Source: Cephalotrichum gorgonifer
Lineage: Eukaryota > Ascomycota > Sordariomycetes > Microascales > Microascaceae
Direction: 5' to 3'
NCBI GenBank assembly: GCA_900312665.1
Contig: ONZQ02000018.1
Coordinates: 272,264 to 336,263, forward strand
DNA length: 64,000 bases
The position numbers were made by a program, and so were the translations under genes. Below are positions 36,701 through 45,838 of this stretch, in pieces; positions within the stretch are counted from its first letter, which is position 1; every line of letters starts with the position of its first letter. Below the pieces are notes generated by a model. That model ran no database searches, had not been told where the DNA came from, and saw only the letters and a program-made list of their open reading frames with translations.

Positions 36701-39700
36701 GCGGATCCAAAGACTACATCGGCGTGGGATCCGGAGTAAGCGTAAATCAGAATCGCCCATGCGGCTCGGATGATGCTGGCAGGAGTGGTCGTAGCCTTCA
36801 CATCACGGTGGAAGGGGATGGTCAGCTCCACCATAGAATCGGCGAGAGGCTCGTATGCGGTCGGCAGGCGAGGGGGGAAGGCAGCGGGATCTGCTCCCGC
36901 CAACTGCTCCCGCCAGAAGGCCTTCGCCTGGTCCTTATCGACCTTAGAGACCCAGTCGGCAAAGGCCCTGAAGTTGATAGTCGGTGCAAGGGCTGCTGTG
37001 TCGAGAGGGAGGCCCGGCTTCGCAAGCTTCATGTAAGTTTTCGTGAGCGCGTCCGCGAGGAGAGGCATGGTCCACCCATCGTAAACGGAGTGGTGGGCCG
37101 TCCACACGAAACGCTTCGGGCCCTGGAGGACAGTCGCCCGGGTAAGAGACTTTCCGAAGCCCATGGGCTCGCTCTGCGTCTTTCTGATGTAGTCCTTGAG
37201 GTTGTTGGAAGTGACGGTCGTCCACTCGAGTGGCACGGGTCGGAGGACGACTTGCATTCCGGAGGGCAGGATCCTCGTCCGAAGGATGGTGTTGTCGTTC
37301 ACGATGGCCTCCCAGGCTCGACGGAAGATGGAGGTGTCCACCCACGAGGGCAGCTCCATGACATGGTGAGCGACGTACGCGGTCGGCTTCTTTTCCGTCA
37401 ACATGAGCATGCCCTCCTGTAGTGGCGTGCAGGGATAGAAATCTTCGATCTGGTCGACAGAGATACCACATTGCAGGGCGATATTAGCCATGTCCGACTG
37501 CGACATGCTGCCAAGGGATACCGTAGTTGGCTGAGTCTTCGCCTCGTCTGCCGGCCCAGCTTCAGAAAGCGAAGCGCAAAGGTGGGAGATAGTGGCGTGC
37601 TGGAAGATAGACGACACTGTGAGGTGCAGTCCGCGGGCCCTAGCATGAGCAACGAGCTTGATAGCCGTGATTGAGTCCCCGCCAAGGCTAACGAAGTTAT
37701 CATCAACCCCGACATCGGACTCGTGGACCCGTAGGACAGCAGCCCACATCCGCTGCATCGTCCTCTCCTCCTCGTTCGTAGGTTGTCGCTTGTCGGCCGC
37801 CCGGTCGACTCTGAACCTCCCAATCTGTTCGTCCGTCAGCCTCCCCGCCGCAAGGCGCAGGCTCTTCCTGTCGATCTTCCCAGATACGAGCTTTGGGAGC
37901 TTTATCAGTGGGACAAAGAGCGTGGGTACCATATGCGGCGGGAGGACAAGCGACATGTGCGATCGGACATCGATGGCGAGGTCCGTGAGGTCCATGGTGC
38001 TGAATATCCCTGTAGAGTCGTTAGTAGTGTGGGATGACCTACCTGTGAGATGCAAGAACGCGACGAGAGCAGCATCGCGGCCGCTCTTCTCGTCTCCTGA
38101 GACTATGTCCACGGCAAGCTCGACGGGCTCGTGGATCGCCGCCTTGAGCGCGTCCTCCACCTCAGTGATCTCGATCCTCTGTCCTCGCAACTTAATCTGC
38201 GTATCCCTCCTCCCCTTGAATTCGAGCGACCCGTCTACGTTAAGTCGAGCGAGATCGCCGGTGCGATACATTCTGACGAGCCTCCCATTCTTCTCCGCCC
38301 ATGACGCGATCTCGGGGAACGAAGGCGCTGTTAGTTTGGCGTTGTTCAAGTAGCCACTAGAAACATTTGGCCCCTCGAACACGATCTCGCCGATACACCC
38401 TGCGGGCGCCAGCTTCCCGGGCCTGCCCTGCTCGCAAATCCAGACCCTCGCACCGTTCCCACGGCCAATGTTCGTGATAGGCAGATCGGCGGAGACGCGT
38501 ACCGCGGTCCCCAGGTTCGTAACCTCGGCGGGCCCATAAACATTGACCAGCGGGACCCCGGCCCAGATATCCTTGCACGCCTGCGTGAGCTGCTCGCCCC
38601 CGACGGAAAGCCACTCCATCGTCGGGCACTCGGCGGGGGTGATCAGCGAGGCGACAGTGGGCGTCAGCCAGGCGCGGTTGGCGCCGAGGGAGTTGATTGC
38701 GTGGGCGAGGTTATTCATCCGGTCGTCGTCGGACGGCACGCAGAGGCACGCGCCGTGGAAGACGGAGATGGCGAGGTCGCCGATGCTCACGTCGAATACG
38801 TGGGCGGCGAACTGCAGGATCCTGGAGGACTTGTAGATGTTCATCGCTTCGCCGTGCTGCTTCGCCATGAGGCACACCGCGGAGTGCTCCAGCGGGATTC
38901 CCTTCGGCTCACCCGTCGACCCGGACGTGAAGACGACAAAGGCCGTGTCCTCGGCCTGAACCGAGAACCGCCTCCTCATCCCTCCGATGCTGACAGGCGT
39001 CAGCTCGGCAATGGACTTGGTATCTACGGCGAACGTCGACCGCCCGAGTGCCTCGAGTCGAGAGGATGACTCCTTGGAACAAAGAACCAGCTTAGGCCTG
39101 ACCTGCGATAGGACCTTCGACAGGCTCGAGTCTGGGTGAGAGGGCTCCAGCGCGACGCTGACGGCGCCGACCTTCAGTGTGGCCATGATGGCAACGGCAG
39201 TCCACATAGTCTTCGGGAAGCAGTGGGGAACATAGTCCCCCTTGCGGATGCCGAGGGATGCCATGTGGTTTGCCAGCGCCGTGGAAGTTGAGTCGAGCTC
39301 CCGATACGTCAAGGAGCCGTCCCAACTGTGCACCGCGGGGGCATTTGTCTGCTCCTTCGCGTGTCTCTCCAGGATTTTCACGAGTGTCGTTCTCTCGTAG
39401 TTGAGGTTATGCTGGGTGTTTGTTTCGATCTGGAGCTCCTTGTCCAAGGGTGCCGCGTAGTCGATGTCGGAGATCTTGGCGGCGGTAACGTCCCGGGTGC
39501 GGCAGACCTGGTCGAAGACGTGGGCGAACTGGGCCTGGAGGTGTTCGATATCTCTCGCCTTGAAGACACGAGAATCGAATGTCGTGATGATGGTCACCCC
39601 GTCCTCCCCGAGCGTAAAGTCCATATTTAGCGCGTAGCTGTGGAAGCTCCGTCGCTCGAGGACCGCCTCGTCAAGGCTGAGTCGCCTCTGCCCCGCCTTT

Positions 39701-42700
39701 GCTGAACCCCTGGAGCCAGTCGCGAATGAGGACTTCCGCGGCTGGATGACGACGATATGTTGGAACTGGCACGCCTCCTGGGCTGTCGGACTCAGGCGGG
39801 AGATGTTCTGCACGCCGAGCTGGGCGCAGTTCGTGATCTCGACCACCTGGCTCTGGACGTCCCGCAAGAGGGCGCGGAGGGAGTCGTCAGAGCTCCAGGT
39901 GAGACGGACGGGGACCGTGGAGATGGTAGGTCCAGCAACCGCTTCGATGTTCTCCATGGTGCCGGTCCGCCCAGACAGGGTTTCGCCGAAGATGACATCC
40001 TGGGAGTCGAGGTAGCGGCCGACGAGGAGGGCCCAGGCGGCTCGGATCCGGGTGGGGAGAGTGAACTCCGAGCGGGGGTATTTCGCCGTGGGTACCTCTA
40101 GGCGTAACTCGGAGTCGGGGATAGGCGCAAAAGTTGAGCTGAGGGTCTGTGGGAAATGGCAAGACGCTAGTCCGGTATCAGATGCAAGCTTGGAAAGCCA
40201 GAACTTCTTCGGTTCCGCGTCATCGAGAGAGCTCAGGTACCGAATGAAGTACTTGTACTGCTGGAGGTCCAGGAGCTGCTGGCTCGCGTATTGCCGTTCC
40301 ACATCCTCGAATACGCGGTTGATCGACCACCCGTCGAAGAGGGAGTGGTGAATAGTGAAGATGAAAGACCTATCCACAAGCGCAAAGCGAACAAGCTTAT
40401 CGCCGAAGCCCATGGGTATCGACTTGTCGAGTTCGCAATAAGCCTCCACGCTAGGCCCGTCATACCACTCGATATCTGAGTCGTAGACGACCTGGACGCC
40501 ACCGTGGGGACTCTCGAGGATGCGTGTCCGGAGGATGTCGTGCCGCTTTACAACAGCACTCCACGATTCCATGAAGCGATTGAGGTCAACGTGGCGCGGA
40601 AGCTGATGAATGTATTGCGCGACGTAAGCCCCACTGCGCATGCTGGACAGCGCAATGAGGGCCTCTTGGAGTGGTGTGCAGGGGTACACATCCAGGACGC
40701 GGTCAACCTGCTGCCCGTGACCTTCTACAGACGAAACAATCTCATTGACAAGGTCCAAAGGCAACAAGCTGAAAGGGTCTATCTCCATATCCTCCTCCGA
40801 ATCCGATAGACCGTCGCACGCTCCAGCAACTCGCGAGAGTTCACGGATAGTAGACATGGCGAAAATGTCCTCGACCGTGATGTCGACGCCCCTCGAGCGA
40901 GCCACAGAGGCGGCCTTGATCGCGAGGATGGAATCGCCACCCGAAGCGAAGAAGTTGTCGGTGACGCCGAAGGAAGGCATCCTCAATACTTCTCTGCAGC
41001 AAGAAAGCAAGATCTCCTCGACTTCGGATGCATCGGCCGTCGGGACGGTCACGTCTTCCTCGGAGATTGTATCCAAGGAAACGGAGTCTTCAGACATGGA
41101 GACGACCTCCGGGGTTGACACGAAGTCCATGAAGGAGGAGTTGTAAGAGAGGAGTTCGTCCACCGAGGACCGGTTGGCGAAATCGGAAAGTGCCTGCCGG
41201 TCGAGCTTCCCCGAAACCAGGTATGGGAAGCCCGTCAGAGGGACAAAGAAGCGTGGGACAAGGTCCCGCCGGAGCGTCAGCTGCAAAGTCTCCACCATCT
41301 GCTGTAGCGAGGTCGCCAAGTCCAGGTTTGGTACCTGAATTTGCATCCCCGCCTGGCTATCATAGCCCAAGGAGAGGAACGCGACAAGGGATTTCTCCCC
41401 ATCTCGGCAGACGACGTCTACATGGGCATCCACGGCTTCCGGAAGAGACTCGGTAACGGCACGACGGACCTCCTGCAGCTCAGCAAGCTTCTTTGGCTCG
41501 TCACCAACCTTACCAAGGAGCGTAATTGTACCGTCGACGGCCTGTCGCCCAAGATCGCCCGTGCGGAAGAACCGGCGCCGAGGCGCCGCGGGCCGGAAGT
41601 GTGTCTTCCGGATCCACTCCGGGTTCTCAAAGAACGCCATGGTAGTCCTAGCATCATCCCCGAAGTACCCCTCGGCAAGGGTGGGTCCCTCGACGACGAT
41701 CTCCCCGATAGCCCCGACCGGGACCAATCTGTCGGTGTTGGACTGGTCGACGATCAACATGCGGCTACCGACAGGAGACCCGAGAGTCTCCTTCCAGGGC
41801 TTCTGGGTCTTGGTGCGGACGGAGAATTTGTTCTTAGCGCTGTTGATGCATGTCTCGGCGGAGCCATATCCGATGATGAGTCGGTCCACAGCAGGCGTCC
41901 ACCGGTCAAGATTATCCTGGCCGATAGACTCACCGCCAAATACGAGTGTCTTCAGTGACGAAACAGCCTCGGGGCGAAGAAGTCTGGCGTATGAGGGAAC
42001 CAGTAGCGCACAGTTGACCTCCATCGCCTGGATGAACGCCTCCATCCTCGATGGCTCAGCGCGGTCATCATCGGACGGGACAACGACGCACCCGCCGTGG
42101 ATAAGTGGTGCAATGAGCTCGGCCGCGGATACGTCAAAAGCGTGCGACGAGAACTGGAGGACGCGAGATTTTTCGTCCATGTGGAACTCCCGGCCGAGCT
42201 CCCAGAGGCTTGTAGCCAGCGCGCTGTGCTGCCACTTCACGCCGCGAGGTGCCTCGGAGGCGTCGCGGGAGGTGAACATGACGTAGCACAGGCTATCCGG
42301 GCGAACACGAGGGAGAGAAGGCGTGTGGGAGAGGGACTTGGGGGAGGTATCCTGGTCGACGCAGAGGACCTGCCTGACCGAGGTATCGGCAGCCAAGCTC
42401 CCCGCGAGCGTCGAGAAGAGTGCAGAGTTGGTAAGGACGACCTTGGCGTTCGTCTGAGCCAAGACGCCGTTGGTACGTTCCGGGGAGTCGCTAGGCTCTA
42501 GGGGGACGCAAACGCCCCCGGCGGCGAGGATAGCCAGAACAGCAACGGGAGTCCACCTCGACTTGGTGAGGCAGAACGGCACAAATATCTGCGCCCCCGC
42601 CCCCAGACCATGCTCCCTCGACGCCGCCATGATCCCCTCCGCAAGCCTCGCGGCATGCACCGCAACCTCCTCGTACGTGAACTCCCCGTCCCACGCGACG

Positions 42701-43636
42701 ACGGCCCTCCGGTGCGCGACGTTCGTGTCCGCGCACCGCGAGAAGACGAGCTCGTGGACCGCGGCGTCGACCCTCTGCGGGAGCGGGGGGCAGAGCTGGA
42801 CTACGCGGCGGTAGTCGCCTTTGCTGACGGTCTCGACGTCGCGCATGAGGAGCTTGTCGGCCTCGAACTTGTTGATGAACTGCATCTTCTTCGTCATGGT
42901 GTTGAGCGTGTGGGCGAAGTTGTCCACCACGCTCTGCGCCTGCTCGTCCGAGACGGCGTCCTTGCGGAAGGCGAGGTGGGCCTGGACCATGGCGCCCTCT
43001 GAGACTTGCACGACGAGGGTCGCGGTGGCCTGGATTCCAATTTTTGATGAGTATGTTTGAAGAATGAAAATCTAGGTAGGTACATATCCCCAGTGATGAG
43101 AGTCTACAACTTACCAGTGCGTGCATATCCGGAGATGCAGTCTTCCCAGAGTGGATGTAAACAGCAGTTTCAACCCTCCCACACCCCGTCCCCTCGCCGA
43201 ACTCGGCAAGCGACTTGAAAGCCAACTCGCACTCCACCATGAGCTTCTTCTCCTGCTCCGCAGCCCGCATGGCGCTCAGCAGCTTCTCCTCGCCGACAAC
43301 CCCCATGGCGAAAAGCCACGCGGCCCCCTCCCGATCCAAACACGCCCCGAACCCGACGGCGCCGTCGACGCCCTGGTAGCTCCTCATGAGGAGGGCCCAG
43401 GCGGCGAAGACGACGGTCTCGGCCGAGAGATGGTGCATGAAGGCCGCGACGTGGAGGTCGCCGGCGCTCACGGCCATCACGCGACCGGTCTTCCCATAGG
43501 AATCGGGTCCCGGGCATGTCTCGTCGGGAGCCTTGTCAAAGAAGGCGGGGGAGGTGGGCTTGTTCTCGTCGGCTTGGAGCCGCTGCGTCCAGAAGGACTT
43601 CCTGGTGATTCCGGCGGACATGTTGGCGGACTGCAT
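21112..43636 (-). CDS. Giant multimodular nonribosomal peptide synthetase
   Basis: Four exons joined by three phase-0 introns (43636-43115, 43029-31753, 31694-26928, 26865-21112) give about 7,439 aa. It would assemble a peptide on phosphopantetheine arms in the cytosol. Domains in order, with rough residues: partial C 1-250; A1 258-788; T1 848-908; C1 948-1368; A2 1391-1905; T2 1930-1996; C2 2031-2455; A3 2465-2981; T3 3008-3085; E1 3101-3531; C3 3561-3979; A4 4009-4532; T4 4582-4649; E2 4682-5122; C4 5154-5581; A5 5605-6108; T5 6121-6191; C5 6235-6651; T6 6701-6775; C6 6823-7238; degenerate T 7248-7318; Ser/Arg-rich tail to 7439. T1-T6 all keep the GGDS serine. There is no thioesterase or reductase, so a terminal C domain probably releases the product. 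A divergent ABCC exporter gene lies 2.2 kb upstream. The product is unknown; the T-C-T-C ending resembles ferrichrome synthetases but the E domains do not fit that class. Confidence 0.95.
24860..28035 (-). other. NRPS module 5: C4, A5, T5
   Basis: C4 again follows an E domain and reads SHAIVDG. A5 is intact (FTSGSTGTPKG, YKTGDLV, GRKDAQAKIRGQRLE, PSGKVDR) with pocket code DALVACAVGK. T5 is FFEVGGDSY. An intron splits C4 at the same relative place as in C3. Confidence 0.8.
28130..32870 (-). other. NRPS module 4: C3, A4, T4, E2
   Basis: C3 follows an E domain and has SHTLIDG rather than HHxxxDG, in line with condensation domains that accept a D-configured donor. A4 is intact (FTSGSTGTPKG, GRRDNQVKLRGQRLE) with pocket code DAAFLGVVYK. 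T4 is FIRMGGDSI. E2 has HHLVVDLVSWR, ESHGRETW and DLSRTVGWFTT. An intron falls inside C3. Confidence 0.8.
32960..37460 (-). other. NRPS module 3: C2, A3, T3, E1
   Basis: C2 carries HHSVYDG. A3 has FTSGSTGTPKG and GRRDDQVKIRGQRVE; its A10 is altered to PASQKVNRK but keeps the catalytic Lys. The pocket code is DVSFVGTIYK. T3 is FLRLGGDSI. E1 is recognised by HHLVVDLVSWR, EGHGREPW and DLSSTVGWFTS, so residue 3 should be converted to the D form. Confidence 0.8.
37565..40710 (-). other. NRPS module 2: C1, A2, T2
   Basis: C1 has an intact HHSLFDG catalytic motif. A2 has intact FTSGSTGEPKG, YRTGDLARL and GRRDTQIKLRGQRIE motifs and should be active. Its hand-read pocket code is DVGWSGVNLK, for which I cannot assign a substrate. 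T2 is intact (NFVSLGGDSI). No tailoring domain is inserted. Confidence 0.8.
40830..43636 (-). other. NRPS module 1: partial C, degenerate A1, T1
   Basis: Exon 1 begins directly at the FWTQRL segment, which matches the second half of a condensation domain, so the HHxxxDG half is missing. A1 keeps A4 (FDVSAAEL), A7 (FFRTGDLG) and A10 (SGKLDR). Its A3 loop reads FTSRDASEAPRG instead of the usual FTSGSTGxPKG, and A8 reads GKVGDEPKKLAELQEV instead of GRxDxQVKIRGxRIE. Both losses should impair adenylate formation. T1 is intact (NFFASGGDSI). A hand alignment to the GrsA pocket gives DVALVGGINK. Confidence 0.8.
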
Positions 43637-43853
43637 GGTGATTGACTTGGTGCTGTTTGTGCTTGCTGTTGGGATTGGTGAGATAATGTAAGTGGAGGTG
43701 GTAATTGGAAAGCCTTGATAGTACGTGTTAGGCGTTGGGTATAGTTTGGCGTGTAGTGATTGACCTAGGTATTCGTGTGTGATGGCTGTTCGTCCTCTCT
43801 GGTGGCGAGAAAGGAGGTTTCTGCTTGGTGGATAGTTGTTTCAAGACAGTAGA

Positions 43854-43895
43854 ATGATCCAGGAGAGCTAGGGGATGATCCAGCAGAACTAGGTG
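43854..43895. repeat. Two-copy 21-nt tandem repeat upstream of the NRPS
   Basis: Unit 1 is 43854-43874 and unit 2 is 43875-43895, differing at three positions. Each begins ATGATCCAG and contains CTAGG. The pair lies about 220 nt before the NRPS start codon, so it could be a regulatory direct repeat or part of the 5' leader. Confidence 0.7.
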
Positions 43896-44719
43896 AGGAT
43901 GGTCAAGAGAAAGAGGAGTAAGTGTGGAGCAGCAATGTCATGCAGTGTTAGTTGTCGATGTGATGAAACCTTAGGAGGCAGAGAGGTAGTACATTGACTA
44001 GACCTCTACGAGACGTGTGCCTGGTAGACTGGAAATGAGACTTGGGGGAAGTTGATGATCGTGAGGTGGATAGAATCACAGGCCACTAAGGTGTTCCGTG
44101 GGTGAGGTGGATAATAAGTCCCAGCGTCGATCATGACCTTCCTCACACCGGATATCTCGGTATCACAGCCCGGCGGACAGGAATAGCATCGCTTGCAGCT
44201 GAAGATGTGATGCCACCACGCGATCACTTGCGTGCAGATGCTGTGAGGTGATGGAAACCAGCCGAGGTGCCATTCGCTAATGATGGTGTTGTCCTGGGTG
44301 TGTCGAAAGGAGTAACCATCACGACCAAGCCTCACTCACATATCTGCCCGGCTCTGGATGATGTTGTCCCGTCTTATCCATCGTGAGACCAAGATAGAAA
44401 CCATGGCGAGTCTAAATTCCATGACGCGATGACGAAGTGAGGGCTAGAGCAGGGATCATGGCCTAACTGGCAGCTGGCGGGGAGGTTATTTTTGTCACGA
44501 TGCTTATGTCGTCGTTGGTGACCGTCAAGATCATGGGCTGTGCCGCAGCTCCGGGTTGGATGCCAGGTTCCAAGGTTCAGCCGTAGAACTTGAGCCCATC
44601 GTCTATTTATGGGGTGAAGTGTGGGTCAGATCTAGTGAATATAGAAACCTGAGTTGACGATCCTATGCAAAGCGGCAGAGCTGTCGTTGAGGCTGACCCG
44701 ACTAAGGAAGAGCAAGACC

Positions 44720-44737
44720 CAGCTTGATGTCAAGCTG
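44720..44737. promoter_or_regulatory. Palindrome in the divergent promoter region
   Basis: CAGCTTGA, a TG spacer, then TCAAGCTG form a perfect 8-bp inverted repeat. It lies about 1.1 kb from both start codons. A dimeric DNA-binding protein could use it, but the regulator is unknown. Confidence 0.4.
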
Positions 44738-45838
44738 CCAAGTCCGGATTGGAGCTGTGAAGACGTCTTCCCGTCCAATCAAGACGCGACATACTCCTCC
44801 ACGGTCGGCTAGCGATTGTTTCGCCCGCCTGTACTCTATGAAGTCCGGCTGGATGGAACCCTAGAGCCCAGGTTGCTGACAACCCAACTATAGAACCATC
44901 CGCGCGGGTGGCCGCGGAAGACAGAGCTATTCTGGGAAGCGAAGCTAGCCGGACTAATACGCGTTGATGTCACTCCGGTACGTACCTGTTTTCTCTCTCG
45001 CTATTGTCGGGATAAACGACCGCCCCAATTTTTAAACGCGATCAGTACGTAATAGGTGAGCATCCCGCAAAATGGTGTGCTATATAACTTAATCCAGCTC
45101 GGATAGTTTCACCTCGCGGGCTTACTTTCCTTACCAGGGTCGCGGTTCAGTTGCACCAATCGAGCACGCCAGCTATGAAACCCCGCATTGGACTAGTCCA
45201 AAACAGGCAATTGTCGGCTTGGCTGCCGTGACAGCTGCCGCTAAGATCGGGAAAGAGATCGGCGCGTCCCAAAATAGAAAGGTCTCTTTTCCGCTTTTGC
45301 CCCACTATAGCCCCGCCAGCTCTTACTTTTCTCTTGCTGTGGCACGGCACGATGACCCGAACTACCTTCTCTTTTTCTTCCGACCAAGATGTCTCGTCAT
45401 CTTCAGCTCCCGTAACGCCACCTACCCCCGTCAGAAAGCATGGAACAGCGGCAGAGCGGTAGAAACGACTCAAGTGAAGCCAACAAGACACGTGTGGCTT
45501 AAAATAGCTGAACAATATCTGACCCATCCTCACCGACGTGAACATGGTGGAATCGCATGGGCCGCGGCTGATCTCCGCCGCCGTCTTACAGACGCCCCTC
45601 ATAACCCCCTCGTACGAGCCATCCTCTGCGCTCGCCCGGATACCCCAAAACGCGGCTTCACTCGGATGTTACTTGGCGGAGCATCTCGACCGACACTAGC
45701 TCGTCTGATTAAAAGTAGAGCAGCCACTGCGTCTTACATCCACCGTCCGATCCCCAACCCTCTGTTCCTTCCCCCCCTTGCCTCTTCCGCTCCCAATCTT
45801 CTGGCCATCAGCCATACCTCAATTTCAGGTAAACCATC

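Larger units (their letters stand above)
43637..45838. promoter_or_regulatory. Divergent NRPS / ABC transporter intergenic region
   Basis: This 2.2 kb region separates two divergent start codons and should hold both promoters. It contains a 21-nt tandem repeat (43854-43895), a palindrome (44720-44737) and a CCG-N7-CGG everted pair (44148-44160) of the type bound by some Zn2Cys6 dimers. An ORF at 45219-45842 has no domain and is probably spurious. Co-regulation is inferred from geometry only. Confidence 0.55.

Noticed and set aside
21290..43060. Numerous long ORFs on the plus strand across the NRPS, some over 200 codons
   Set aside because: They are antisense shadows of a GC-rich coding sequence. 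They lack domains and biased composition is expected in that frame.
21112..43636. Calling the NRPS a ferrichrome synthetase (SidC/NPS2 type)
   Set aside because: The ending is similar, but two E domains are present and no hydroxylase or acyltransferase is nearby. The resemblance is reported only as architecture.
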